64,000 nucleotides of DNA from Alternaria dauci (GCF_042100115.1 NC_091274.1:1798001-1862000); one strand, 5' to 3'. Shown: positions 21,249 through 33,431, counted from the stretch's first letter. The notes: a model not told the origin generated them from the sequence alone. Translations and numbers: made by a program.

Positions 21249-23434
21249 TGTGTCGCTGAGAATCTTTACGTTTCATGGGCTGGCTGGTGTTGCTGCTGCG
21301 AGAATGGGTAGACATTGTTGCAGTGTGCTGTGCTTCAATGCAGGTTTAGAGTTGGCGTATGGATATATCCAGCACTGACTAAGATTCTCTGAAAAGGAAT
21401 ATTTTTGGGGTTTTTATAGATCATCGGGAGAGATTCGCTCAGGCGTTGGTCGGTAACTGACAGGCGGGAAAGAGCTTAGCTACGAACTTGAATGAATGCA
21501 TCAATGAATTCAGGTCCATACACCCATGAATTAGGGCATTCGCTAAAGGTGAATGATGAAGCAGAAACTAATAGACGGCCGCACAGACCTGCTGGAAGGG
21601 CCAAGGTGTATTCCAGATCACTCTTGTGGCAACGAGTGGAAATTGTGCTGGATTACCCTGATATTCACCTGAAGATTTAGTGTAGAGATGGGGCATAGTA
21701 TGACTTGGGGTTAGGATTTTGCAGGACGTGCCTGAAGGTGACGGCAAAGTACGATGTGACCGATACCGCAGATATGCTCGGCCGCTCGCGACTGGAAAGG
21801 AATCTGGTAATAGATTGCACAGTGCACGCTGCATCTGCTCGACATGCATCGTCCCCTTTCTTTAGGATATCGAAACACCTATTCTTACTTGTTGCGCAGC
21901 CCACTAACTTGGGAGGAGCAGCTTGGTGGTTTCGACGGGTTCAAAGTATGTCTAGTCGGAATGGCGGTGTTGCTATTGATAGCTCTTGATGCAGCGGGGC
22001 TCTGCTGGGTTGCTCCGTTGGGGCCCCACTAAACTCGATGCACCCGCGGATAGCCCCCCATTGGCGGCGATAGCCAACACAAGCGCCGGCACCCGTGTTG
22101 AGAGGGCAGCGTTCCGAAGATGGGTACAGCGCTTCTCCGGTCAGGAGATGGGGATGGGGTCTGGGGTGACGGGCCAGGTCGATGCGCAGGCGGGATGTGT
22201 TGGGTTGCGCGGGCTGGATCTTGGTACGGTCCACGAGGCACATGGAGATGTTGGTGGCGGTTGTAGGTGTATATAGCTCTGGTCGCATGTCTCTTGTAGT
22301 TTGTCGAGGCAGCAGGAGGGAGCCAGCGTCAGCCAAGATGCAGCTTGAAGCGCCATGGACCTGTTGGATTGGATAGAGGGGTCGACCCTGGGTCTTCTCT
22401 CGCAATGCTCACAAGGATGTCTACCTAGTCGAAGAATGTATTCGAGTCCACACATCGCCCTGATGTCCATAGTAAGCCCTAAGGCAGTTGTCGTAGGCTC
22501 GATAGACTATTGATTCCATAGAGCACCTGCTGCAGTCGGGAATGCACTCGTATGCAGGCCAACGTCAGTCGAGAGGTACGGGCGGCAATGTAGACGCAGT
22601 CACCAACCAGCGATCGACTCAGACGCTCGATGCTAAGCGTGGGAGATGAAACAGAATCAAGGGGCCATTCATAAGAAGAGCACCTTCAGCGCTTGCGGAA
22701 ACACCCAACAAGACGTCTTGCATCTTGTCTCGTGGCATGTTGCAGACCCAAAGGTGCTCGCAAATTGGAGCATCATCCACGCCGCAAACCCGTTGAGGGT
22801 CGTCTGCGCGCACTCGCCACTACCGACTGTTTGTCTGGATCCGTTTCATGCTTTATTGGCTGCGCGTCGATATTTGGTTGCTATTAGTCCACGCGTCAAA
22901 TGAAGGGCGGCGAGGCTCTTTGGAACCGCTGGACACTGGCCTAGTCCCCTTGTCGGCAAGCCTTGCGCGCACGCGCCTAGTTGCTCTCCACCACCGTCTT
23001 GAGCCCCTCCAGCACGCTCGAGTCTTGAAACCCCAAAGACCCGCTGCCGTTGTCACTCCTGGCCGCCCCCGTCATCCGCCTGCTCCTGGGACAGCTGTCT
23101 GCTAGCCCCGCCGAGAGCCGTCTCCTGACAAAGCCCTACCCGCACTTCCCAGTCGCGCCTGCCGCCTGTCGAGCCGCACCTGCCTGTGACTCGTGGCCCA
23201 ACGTCACTCCTGCCTAAACCCGAGCGGCCTCTTGCTTGACCACACCTCACCTCCTGGCACATCTCCCCTCAGCACGCCGCCTGTGCAAAACACCGTCAGC
23301 ACACGTCGGCTTACGGCAGCGACCCACTCTGTTGGGACCCAGGACGACCAGCGTGCAACCTCAACACCACTCCCGTCCCCTCGTTGTCTCCGGAGCCAGC
23401 ACTGGTTGAGAGTCTGCGACAGGCAACTCCGTAG
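21249..23434. other. Long intergenic region, promoter and leader of the MAPKK gene
   Basis: About 2.2 kb without a supported gene; frames such as 21941-22405 minus show no recognisable features. The pyrimidine-rich, ATG-poor sequence from about 22900 to 23434 is consistent with a long 5' leader of the MAPKK gene. Confidence 0.5.
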
Positions 23435-25027
23435 ATGCAGTCGTTCAACAACGGGCCTTCGCCTCAGCCACAGCAAAACATGTCGTCGCCTGCGCCCCTC
23501 CTGCGACCACCCATCCCCGGCGCGCGCCCAGGAAGGAGAGGACCGCCACAGCTTGGCCTGTCCATACCACCCTCCCCAAACGCACGTCCAGTCACCAATG
23601 GCGCGAGCGACGGAATACCCACGCTCAACGCACCACAGCCCCGTCAGATGCCCAAGCTGAGCGTCGTAACCCCCATGGGCAGCAACAACGCACCACACGA
23701 AGGGAGGAACCCGCGAGCCTTGCCCCCGCTCCACATAGGCACCGGTCTTTCAGCATCGGGCTCGAGCGATGCGAGCGCACACTCAAGATCAGGCAGCTTC
23801 GGCGAAGTCCAAGCAAATGGCTCAGCGTCTTCATACCACGCAGCGTTAGGTTTTCCTGGGCTGCAGAAAGCCACAGATCCCATTTCGGCCATATCACAAG
23901 GAGGAAGCGAGGGCGCGCCTTCAATGGAGCGGGCAAATAGCAGCCAGCCACTACCAGACTTGGACGCCATGGCTGCAGAGAAGGGTCGGCCATTAGAAGT
24001 GGACGATCTAGATGACGCTGCGTGGAGAGCGGCGAGCGCACGAGGAATGATCGAGGAGAAAGGCAGCTTAGGCGAAGGTGCCGGTGGCGCTGTCACAAAA
24101 TGCATACTCAAAGGCGGAAAGACCACATTTGCCCTAAAGGTATGTGTTGGCATGTTCTCGTACTCTTATTCGGCTAATCGCTTTAGATCATCACAACAAA
24201 TCCTGACCCCGATGTCAAGAAGCAAATCGTACGAGAGCTTTCCTTTAACAAGAACTGCGCCAGCGACCACATCTGTCGCTACTACGGTGCATTCATGGAC
24301 GACAGCACAGGGACTATCAGTATTGCTATGGAGTTCTGTGAAGGCGGATCACTCGATGCGGTATACCGTGAAGTCAAGAAGCTAGGAGGCCGAACAGGCG
24401 AGAAAGTGCTTGGCAAGGTTGCCGAGGGCGTACTCAACGGACTCACATACCTCCACTCTCATCGCATTATACACCGGGATATCAAGCCCAGCAACATTTT
24501 ACTATGCCGGAACGGCCAGGTGAAATTGTGTGATTTTGGTGTGTCCGGAGAGTTCGGAACAAAGGGAGACGCCAACACATTCATTGGAACATCGTACTAC
24601 ATGGCACCCGAGCGTATCACTGGACAAAGCTATACCATCACTAGTGATGTGTGGAGCCTGGGTGTGACTCTGCTAGAAGTTGCGCAGCATCGCTTCCCAT
24701 TCCCGGCTGACGGAACTGAGATGAACCCCCGCGCTGGTTTGATTGACCTACTCACCTACATCGTTCGGCAACCCATTCCCAAGCTGAAAGACGAGCCTGA
24801 GAATGGTATCAAATGGACAGAGAACTTCAAATACTTCATTGAATGCTGGTATGCATTATTCTTGTAGAAAGTTGTACTCCCGCTAACTTTTTTCCAGTCT
24901 TGAGAAGGACTGCCCTCGAAGAGCCACGCCCTGGCGGATGCTCGAGCATCCATGGATGGCCGAAATGAAATCCAAAAAAGTCAACATGGCGCATTTTCTC
25001 AAGCAAGTCTGGGACTGGAAAGACTAA
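23435..25027 (+). CDS. MAP kinase kinase of the cell-wall-integrity pathway (Mkk1/2, MkkA type)
   Basis: Exons 23435-24139, 24187-24848 and 24898-25027 give 498 residues. The first 200 residues are disordered and rich in Pro, Ser and Asn. The kinase domain starts at about 205 with a Gly-rich loop (GEGAGGAV), the ATP-binding Lys235 (FALK), the catalytic Asp333 in HRDIKPSN, and DFG at 351-353. The activation segment [23 protein letters not shown] contains candidate phosphosites at its Thr residues. The end, QVWDWKD, matches the Mkk1/2 class rather than the Ste7 or Pbs2 classes. The enzyme would receive the signal from Bck1 and activate Slt2/MpkA upon wall stress. Both introns lie at conserved-looking positions next to kinase motifs. 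Confidence 0.93.
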
Positions 25028-25891
25028 GCGCGCTTGCATCCGGTCGCGAACACCATTACGACTCGCGATCAACTTGCTATTGATGTTGGTGTCACATGCT
25101 GTTGCGACGACATTGACGGTCTTTTGTCAGTCTCGACCGGCTCGATCTGTACCTTCAATCAACACACTTGGTTGCATGCTGGGCATCAGACCAAGATTGC
25201 CTGCACGGCAAGTAGCCGTATGTGGGAACAAAACTTTGGACTTGTAGCACGCACTGCAACTATCAGAAAGCTTGGAGAATGTCTTGGGTAAGCAAGAGTC
25301 GGGGCGCGAGTTTGTTAAGCGTTGTGTGGAGACTATAGGCATTGGCGGCGTCTGAGCGGTTCATGTTGCATACAGCAACCTTTTGTGGGAATGTGATATA
25401 TGTACGACTGAATGTTGAGAATCAGATCTTCGAAGAACCTATATACACAGATCAAAGCGCGATCCAATTTATGAGGACACGATGAAATACCATGTAACTC
25501 AACAAGCTCTACCCGACTGAGCAGGAAACCGTCCTTGCACAAAAGTAAACTCCTTCTGCTTGCATGAGCTTGTTCTCACTTGCAGTCAGTAGATGCTCTA
25601 TGAGGCTTAGCGCAACGTCCGGTCCGACACAGCTCCGATTGCTCCAAGCCTCGCGGGCTTGGAGTCATACCAAATAATTTACGCCGCGACACCATTTACT
25701 CCGCCAGGCGATTGAGAAAGTGACGGACCTTCAGAACGCCCTCCGATCGAAAAGATTCCCGTGTGCGACTATTGCGACCACGCCTGCCGCCCGAGAATCG
25801 CTCCCTACCCCCCAACCTACCCCTCCAAACACCCCACCATCGCACACGAAGATCGCGCCAAAGTCTCCTGTAGACCAAACAACCCGTCAAA
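25028..25891. other. Intergenic region between MAPKK and tRNA synthetase genes
   Basis: No gene is seen. The last 200 nt before 25892 are C-rich, as expected for a leader. Confidence 0.5.
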
Positions 25892-27932
25892 ATGCCGACG
25901 ATTGGAGTAGACAAGGCGGCTCTTTTCAAGGAGTTGGGCAAGGAGTATACCTACCAAGAGTTCGACGACCTATGTTTCGAATTCGGTATCGAGTTGGACG
26001 AGGACACAAGCCTGAGCACCAAGCCAGAAGACCAGGCGCAACCACCGCAACTCAAGATCGAAATCCCGGCGAACCGATATGATATGCTATGTTTCGAGGG
26101 TATTGCCATGAACCTCAAGGTCTTCCTTGGATTACAGAAGTTGCCCAAGTGGACCGTCACTGCGCCCAAAGGAGGAGAGCTTGAGGTGCTGGAAATCAAG
26201 CCTGAGGTATGGAGGTTGTCTTTATCGTAGTAGAGCAGTTACGCTGATGACGTCTCACACAGACAAAGCAAATACGAGAGCTCTGCTCTGGTGTCATACT
26301 ACGAGGTATCACCTTCACGAAAGAACGATACGAGTCCTTTATCGCGTTACAAGACAAGCTACATTCCAATCTGGCGCGTCAAAGGACGCTGGTATCTATT
26401 GGAACGCACGATCTAGACAGTAGGTGGTGCTGGATATTTACTTCGAGGCAATCTCTAACGGAACATAGCAATCAAGGGCCCTTTCTCGTACGAAGCGCTG
26501 CCGCCGGAGCAAATCAAGTTCACACCCCTTAACCAAGACAAGGAGATGAATGCAAAGGAACTTATGGAGTTTTACGAGGTCAGTAGCTGTTCTCCCTTTC
26601 TACAATCTGCGTTTCTGACCTTGAGCAGAAAGACAAGCACCTCGGACGCTTCCTACACATTATCCGCGACTCGCCAGTATACCCCGTAATCTACGACTCA
26701 AACCGCACTGTCCTCTCGTTACCGCCTATTATCAACAGCAATCATAGCAAGATCACACTTGACACGAAGAACGTCTTCATCGAAATCACTGCGACCGACA
26801 AGACCAAGGTCGAGATCGTCAATCACATGCTCGTCGCCATGTTCGCTGGTTACGCTGAGTCGATTGAGCCTATCAAGATCATCTCACCCCACAACGGGGA
26901 GTCAAGAGAGTCGCCGGATCTCTCACCGCGGCAGATGCAAGTTGAGGTCGACTACTTGAACCAGGTCACTGGTCTAGACAAGTCTCCCGAGGACATCTCG
27001 GAACTTCTGTCGAAAATGGGCCATGATGTTTCACCGTCTCAGTCCGACAAGAACCTCCTTGACGTTTCTGTACCAATCACTCGAGCAGATATCCTCCACC
27101 AAGCCGATATCATGGAGGACTACGCCATTGCTTACGGGTTCAACAAGCTGCCGCGGGTGTACCCTAACAAAACTGCTGCAGTCTCAGCGCCATTACCAAT
27201 CAACAAGCTCGGTGACATAGTTCGCATAGAGTCTGCATCCTCGGGGTGGACCGAAGTCATGCCTCTTATCCTCTGCTCACACGAAGAGAACTTTGAATGG
27301 CTAAACCGGAAAGATGACGGCAAGACTGCTGTCAAGCTTGCAAACCCCAAGACTGCGGAGTATCAGCTCGTCCGGACATCACTACTACCAGGTCTCCTCA
27401 AGACGATCAACTCCAACAAGCACCACTCGGTACCGATGAAGATCTTCGAGGTCAGCGACATTGGTCTCGTTGATTTGGAGCAGGAGAGAAAGAGCAGGAA
27501 CGAGCGACACTTCGCTGCGGCTTTCATGGGCAAGACAAGTGGCTTCGAACAAGTACATGGTCTGCTAGACAGGCTGATGCTTATGCTCCGGTCAGCCTTC
27601 CTTACGCGGGAAGACGGTCTCAAGAACGAACAACTACAGGGCTACTGGATAGAAGAGGTCGATGGTACGTGCACGCTCTCAGTATCTAAGAGACGTGTAG
27701 ATTTACTAACTCGTCGTAGACCCAACCTTCCTTGCTGGACACTCGGCCGCTATCAAGCTCAACCTCGGTGGTAAGAACCACACCATTGGTGTCTTTGGCA
27801 TCTTGCACCCGAGTGTGCTTCAGAAGTTTGAGTTGCCGTAAGTTCATTGCAGACAGCACCGAATCAAGATACTGACCGACGTACAGATATCCCGTGAGTA
27901 CGCTGGAGTTCAATCTGGAAGTCTTCTTGTGA
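25892..27932 (+). CDS. FRS1: Cytosolic phenylalanyl-tRNA synthetase, beta subunit
   Basis: Six exons (25892-26206, 26263-26419, 26469-26578, 26629-27664, 27720-27837, 27887-27932) give 593 residues, close to yeast Frs1. The N-terminal part ([15 protein letters not shown] ... [17 protein letters not shown]) is the family's opening, followed by the B3/B4 editing region and the B5 domain ([34 protein letters not shown]). The catalytic-like core ends [15 protein letters not shown]. The protein pairs with the alpha subunit as a heterotetramer that charges tRNA-Phe in the cytosol; the beta subunit carries the tyrosine-editing site. A GTGAGT near the end is coding, not a donor, since the conserved C-terminus continues through it. 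Confidence 0.95.
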
Positions 27933-28640
27933 GATGTCATACACATGTTCTTGGTGCAGCCTTAGAACGCTCTTTCTGGCGCAATAGATTCCTAGATGTG
28001 ACGCTCGAATTGACACGATATGGTCTGCCACCTTCAAATGCTGGACTGAGATCGTACGAAGCACCCGGTTTGCTTGAAGCTTCTCAACCAAGCAAAGATG
28101 ACAAGTTCCCTGGCCTAGGATTGTGGGACACGCGACGCTATCATCATTGGAAGGATACGGTATCGTGAACGATGCCGTGGTTGCCGTATTTTTGGATGAC
28201 TCTACTATGATGGTTACGTAAATTTATGCGTAGTGCTGCACCCCAACTCGTTTCAGATTCGACAATGATGCTGTTGGTGTATTGGGTGGCCTGCAAATCA
28301 ACAGTTAACGCGTGGTGATGTCACCCGTGTGGCATGCAAACATTGAATAGAGCGGATGTCTCAGACCCTTCACTTCTACCTTTGTTGGTACATCGTGCAA
28401 GAACGATTGAGAAGGCCTGTAGACCATACACGCCACGTCTTTTAACTTGTGTGAATCCCAGCATTAGGCGTTGCGTAGCCTCCTTGAAATGTCGACTACC
28501 CGTGTTGCTCGCATCGTTCCTAACGGGAGTTGACTTCAGATGTCACTGTGCATGCAGCGTACCAGTATCTGAGCGTATAAAGGTTCACAACCGCGCGTGA
28601 TCATAGTCTTCACGTTATCGGCAAGAATAGTTTCCCTCAA
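27933..28640. other. Intergenic region downstream of the synthetase gene
   Basis: No supported gene. A frame overlapping the synthetase stop (27929-28168) looks like 3' untranslated sequence. Confidence 0.5.
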
Positions 28641-29133
28641 ATGCCTCATGCAGTGCACTTCATCTCCCATGCCGAAGCCTACCACAATTCGTAACATAAT
28701 GAGAACATCCCCAACCCTTGACCCTTAGCCCAGGAAGCCATGGATCTGCCTACGGATACACCAAGCGATGCCCAGCGCCTTCGGAAAGAATTCGGCAGTC
28801 TGTGAGCAATCTTTACAGATGCTTACACCGAATTTGACACGAGGAAGGGGAAATAGGCGTCGGATGATGTTTCGCTAAAGACACGCGCGCTTGAACTTCG
28901 TCGCTTTTTGTGCGATTGCAACGGGCAGGAAATTGTCGTTCTATCGCGCGGTGATTCCAAGGTTTCTTATATTATAATTCAGGGGATCTGGGTGACATTG
29001 ACGTCTGACTCATAGAGATTGGCTGAACACGGAGAGGAGGAGTTATCGGTTCTATTCGGTCGATCATGAGGACACCTTATTGCAGGAGATGGAAGAGAAT
29101 GTGAAGCTGAGGCACGCAAGTTGGCGAGAGTAA
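28641..29133 (+). pseudogene. Decayed histidine phosphatase (phosphoglycerate-mutase-like) gene
   Basis: From 28641 one frame reads MPHAVHFISHAEAYHNS, then stop, and continues as recognisable pieces of the fungal histidine-phosphatase family: TPSDAQRLRKEFG, KTRALELRRFL and GQEIVVLSRGDS, then after frame changes DWLNTERRSYRFYS and a basic tail ending at 29133. In-frame stops lie at 28692 (TAA), 28719 (TGA), 28803 (TGA) and near 28854 (TAG), with frame shifts between about 28961 and 29015. Compared with the family pattern, the RHG/RHA motif reads SHA, the second THGG motif reads SRGD, and a segment of about 60 residues between them is missing. The family identity is from recalled motifs. No function is possible for the protein as it stands. 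Confidence 0.75.
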
Positions 29134-29581
29134 GACATCGTCAGATGGGATGGTTGGAATTGTTGGATTGCGGAGTATTGACTCTATTATGATATCGACA
29201 TTTCACGACATTCAGTATAAATACTGATGGCAAGTCAGAGACAACGATATTGCAAACAATTTCATGACTCGTGAATTGGTGAAAGTGAAGAACATGGTTC
29301 CCCTTCGCAGCTACCCCACAAATGGGTATCGGCGAATCTTGCTACATCCAGTGGCGCTAACTCCGGAACCACCTTCCACGAAGAGCAAAATCGCGGCTTT
29401 GTATCTCACGAACCGCACTCTTCGTAGCATTAGAAATACTCATTCTTTATAACATGGAACGTTTCATCTCAAAAAGCATTTCTTTGGTTTCCACATGTTT
29501 CCAAACATCGCTGACATCCTCGAATCCGCTCCCACTGAAATCCTCACCTCAGCACCGATTACCACTGTATCTAAGACCATC
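29134..29581. other. Promoter region of the Dabb-GFA gene
   Basis: No gene beyond an optional 29-codon upstream extension from the ATG at 29495. A TATAAATA element sits at 29216-29223. Confidence 0.45.
29216..29223 (+). promoter_or_regulatory. Possible TATA box
   Basis: TATAAATA, 270 nt before the ATG at 29495 and 360 nt before the preferred start at 29582. Assigned by motif and place only. Confidence 0.35.
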
Positions 29582-30403
29582 ATGGCGAGCGATCCAATAA
29601 CGCATATCGTACTCTTCAAATACCGGCAAGATATATCATGGTCGGATCTAGAAAGCCATTTCAAGTCCTTCATGGCACTACAACATAAATCGCTAGATCC
29701 TAATACTGGTAAACCCCTCATAAAGTCGCTCAAAGCTGGCAAGAACAGATCATGGGAGCCTTTCTCGAAAGGCATGACACATGGTTTCGTGCTCGAGTTT
29801 GCGACCCAAGCGGATCTGGATTACTACCTCACCACTGAGCCTGTACACAAAGCCTTCTCCCAGACCGCGAAGCCGCTTATCGAGGACAGCTTAGTGATTG
29901 ACATCAAAGATGGTGTGCTCTTTGGCCCACCGGCTGAACATCCGTCAGCAAGAGGGGACGGAGTAAGAAGGGGAACATGTCATTGCGAGAGCATTCACTG
30001 GACAGCGAAGCTTGAGAGTGCTGAGCATGTTCTTTGTCATTGCTCGACGTGCCAAAAGCTCGGTGGTGGTCCGTACTCATGCAATCAAATCATACCGAAA
30101 GAACAACTGCAGATTATCTCAGGTGAGGAGAATATCAGACAATATCGGTACAAGGGCGCTAGCGGTATGTTCTGTCTTGCAGTGTTGATGGAGAGAAAAG
30201 AGCTGACAGGATTAGGTAAATTCGTGCGATGCTATTTCTGCAAGATTTGCACGAGCCATGTCTACCATCATCAGGAGATCATGCCGGAAAAGATTATTGT
30301 CCGTACCCTGTTACTGGAAGGTGGTGAGAATATGCCGGCAACTGCTGAGATATTTGGCGAGGGAAAGTTGGCCTGGGTACAAGAGCTTTCGAAGCAACTG
30401 TAA
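29582..30403 (+). CDS. Fusion of a Dabb stress-response domain and a GFA/CENP-V zinc domain
   Basis: Exons 29582-30164 and 30216-30403 give 256 residues. Residues 1-110 are a Dabb (stress-responsive A/B barrel) domain, opening with ITHIVLFKYR and including a conserved central His. Residues 130-240 are a GFA-type domain, the family of glutathione-dependent formaldehyde-activating enzyme and CENP-V. Its zinc cysteines appear in order: CHC near 133, CHCSTC near 155 and, across the splice junction, CYFCKIC. Dabb domains are usually small stand-alone dimeric proteins, so the pairing is unusual. The intron (51 nt) is in phase and stop-free, so the unspliced frame is also open, but only splicing restores KGASGKFVRCYFC. 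An ATG at 29495 would add 29 residues. Confidence 0.82.
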   Translation: MASDPITHIVLFKYRQDISWSDLESHFKSFMALQHKSLDPNTGKPLIKSLKAGKNRSWEPFSKGMTHGFVLEFATQADLDYYLTTEPVHKAFSQTAKPLIEDSLVIDIKDGVLFGPPAEHPSARGDGVRRGTCHCESIHWTAKLESAEHVLCHCSTCQKLGGGPYSCNQIIPKEQLQIISGEENIRQYRYKGASGMFCLAVLMERKELTGLGKFVRCYFCKICTSHVYHHQEIMPEKIIVRTLLLEGGENMPATAEIFGEGKLAWVQELSKQL

Positions 30404-30877
30404 ACCTTGACTTAGTAGGATGTATATGAGTCTGTGAGGACAACGACCGTAAGGTTGTGGCGCAATGACGGGCTTATTTTTCTCGCAACTCCAATATTTG
30501 TGCAACATAAGAAGGAGAGGAACAGAACTATTGCAACGCATAGGTCGACCGAACAGTCTTCTCGGATGACAGCATGGAAGAGTTGTCCCTGCTGTCGCCT
30601 GATAGCATCCAGTCGATCGTGGACAAAGGAAAGAAGGAAAATCACAAGTGTTCTCATCAGGTCGTCTAGTTATGCCGGCTGTCATCCGAAGACAAGGTGA
30701 AAATCGAAATTTTGAAGTGACTGGAACATAAAAATACACCTTACTCAGACTTCCTGTCGATATCTACCATGAATTCATGACGCTTGGCATTGGTAGTATA
30801 CCTAAGCTCCACCCGGGCATTCTGCTGCACCAGCAACCACATCTGGTACCTGGTCATCAGCCTTCCTCCGCCAAGTC
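30404..30877. other. Intergenic region between convergent genes
   Basis: Nothing recognised. It should contain the 3' ends of the Dabb-GFA and SAT4-type genes. Confidence 0.5.
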
Positions 30878-32235
30878 TTATAGCAGGTCGCGGGGTTTTT
30901 GTTCGCCATTCGTACTGTTCGAATCTTTCTCGTGGATGTTATCCACAGTCCACGCAACAGTCTTCGTGATCATCATTGGATCCTCGTGTTGTATGTTCCT
31001 CTTCGGGATATGTTTGTCTTCGCCCGCTACGTTTGTCAACTCCAGTTCGTCGATTTCCTTGAACGTGCTGTGCGTGTTCGCAGTCCTCGTGAAGTGTTTC
31101 GATCTAGTGTTTCCTTGAGAACCGACTGTAGGGTATATGTACTCGCGACGACTTGATTCGTCGGCATTCCTGAGAGAAGGAATGCAGCAACCAAGGAAGT
31201 ACTTAATTGTTGGTCCACATGTACCAAAAATTGCAAGTCCAGATTCAATGTTTGAGAGTGTATAACCAACTCCGTATGATCCATCTTCCGGGATTTCGTT
31301 CAGTATGAAAACTTTGACAAGAACACTTGTGCGCACGGCGCCGACCACGGTGACTAGAATCCCGAAGGATAGAAATGCAATGACCATAAGCTTGCGACCC
31401 AGGGGCATCTTCAGATCGTGCAATATCCATGAAGGCATGAGCATGTTTAGGACATCCGTAGTGAGCACAATTGACGACGTGCTGACAGTGTAAGCGCCTG
31501 CATCAACGCACCGTCCTTGCACACTGGGATCCCAATACTTAGATATTGGATTGCATTGCAGAATGCAGGCGAGGGGTGCAGCAATGGCAAAGCAACCGTT
31601 TATTATGAGCGTCCCCCATAGACAACGATTAATCCACTTGTTCTGCGATCGGAGCTTAATGAGCGTCATCAAGAACGAGGCCTTGACCAAGGCAAGGATG
31701 GGATTGTAGATGATCGAGTTCGCGTAGTTCCACTGCCGGCCAGAGTCAGAATTGTGAATGCTAGACGACGATGACACTGGTTCACAACATACCTTCATCA
31801 TCACGATCGGATCGATTGCACCATCCGGAATATCGCGAGTATGGTAGCCGTAATAGCTGGTGAGGATATCTATGGAGTATTATTAGCTGTACGTACATAT
31901 ATTTTGCAGATATTGCGTGCAGAATGGAGATATACTTACAACCACACGTTGTGAAAGAGAGAACGAGGTTCAGAAACTATGTCGGTACATAAATTAGCCA
32001 GAACTTTCGGCCCACTATGGAACTAGACAGCACTTTACAGTTGCAATGATCAAAAGTGAATCTTCTAAAAGAACGTGTGAGTAGGATGTATGTTCAACTA
32101 GTAATCAAACTCACCAACACCCAATCTCCCTCCCTTAAGCCTTAGCACTACACGTACAGAGACTATCAAGACACAGCAAACGCTTGGGAAGATCGCCAAG
32201 AATAAGTTCACTGGCTGTAAACCTTTATTCGCCAT
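30878..32235 (-). CDS. SAT4/PTH11-type rhodopsin-domain membrane protein
   Basis: Five exons (32235-32115, 32064-32039, 31976-31940, 31869-31793, 31732-30878) join in frame to 371 residues. Exons 2 and 3 are only 26 and 37 nt. Seven hydrophobic segments are visible, beginning PVNLFLAIFPSVCCVLIVSVRVVLRL, with the family hallmarks WNYANSIIYNP, PLACILQCNPISKYWDPSVQGRC (two Cys) and SNIESGLAIFGTCGPTIKYFL. The C-terminal 100 residues are cytoplasmic-like, rich in Thr, Ser and charges. The fungal SAT4/PTH11-like family is of GPCR-like form; Pth11 of Magnaporthe senses surface cues before infection. No CFEM domain is present. The ligand is unknown. Confidence 0.88.
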
Positions 32236-33431
32236 GGTCGAATCTTGTGTACACAGAAGGAGCGTAAAGAGAGAGACAAAGCATGTATAACGAACTTTGA
32301 AATTGAACAGCACCTCGGAAGTCTTTCTTGCAATGACAATACAAAACCTCTTGTCTCCCGCTTTCGTCTCATCTCTACACCCCTGAGAGCAAAAGTGAAC
32401 CAATTTCTGAACGGTTGTGGTTGGTCGATGCACCAGAGAGCGGTACACAAATTCCTTCATCCAAGGGTCTCTGCGATCCTACTCCACGGAACATGTAACT
32501 GAAATTTGGCCGTGACCGCTTCTTAAACAACTTCCCGAATCTTCTAGAAGGAAGCTTGACAAAAGGTATCCCTTGTGGGCTTGTTATGATGCCCAATCAA
32601 AGAACTAGATCGAAGTTGGTGGCGTTCTGTCGGTTGAATATTCTCCTAGGAATTCTCCGCGGAAGGCGCTGTTGAGCGGTACGGTAACTAGCAGGAAATC
32701 CTTCGCTCCAAAGACTTGAGGCGAAAACAGGTAGTTTGGAGTGCCACAAGCCGGTTCGTATTGTCTTGCTGGCATCCTGGTCTCCATTCGGCATGGTTCC
32801 TGGTCCACATGGTGTGAGTGACCCACTATTGGTTCGTCGAGAGAAGACGAGGCTGTCTGTCAAGTCGCCGAGTGGTGATCGTTGCTTCATATGCCCTCCA
32901 TCGCACTCGTATCCTGCAGGTGGCACAGCCAGAGCTATCGTGGGGCTAGAGGCGACTAAGAACCCTGACATAAATCCTTCTTCGCTAAAGGGTTTCCAAT
33001 CTCCAGATCGCAAAGATATGCTGAAGCCGAAAAGCCGAGTGTATCTTGCTTGTGTGTTCACGACTCAATGCGGGTTCAGGAAGGGCTTTGGGGTACTTCC
33101 GTTGGTGGAGTAGCCGCCACCGAGCGGGCGGGCCGCATGGGGAAGAGGGAAATTGTGCGAGGGACGGCAGCTACACTCGGGCGCACTTTACGAGTAATGT
33201 ATGTACAACGACATGCATACTGTTGCTGCATAGAGCGCAACGATCCCTCCGGTATTTGCCTCTCCGATATTATCTGCCATGTGGTTTGACATTTGGTTCT
33301 CGAACGAATCCTTTGGCCTACCGGTGTCGCTACGTGGAAATGAATTCCTTTATTAGGGACACTTCATGTAGACGTGATCTGCTTTACCATCGCCAACACT
33401 TTCGCTCTTGTTGAGTTGCAGTTCTTTCGCT
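32236..33431. other. Intergenic region with unresolved open frames
   Basis: A 154-codon frame at 32597-33061 (minus), a second minus frame at 32605-32826 and a 125-codon plus frame at 32736-33113 overlap. None matches a family I know, and I could not join them into a spliced gene. The divergent receptor and oxidase genes share this upstream region. Confidence 0.4.

Noticed and set aside
27894..27899. GTGAGT read as a splice donor near the end of the synthetase gene
   Set aside because: Reading through gives the conserved C-terminus [12 protein letters not shown] and an immediate stop.
32736..33113. 125-codon plus-strand frame as a real gene
   Set aside because: No start context, family match or splice partner; kept only as part of the unresolved region.
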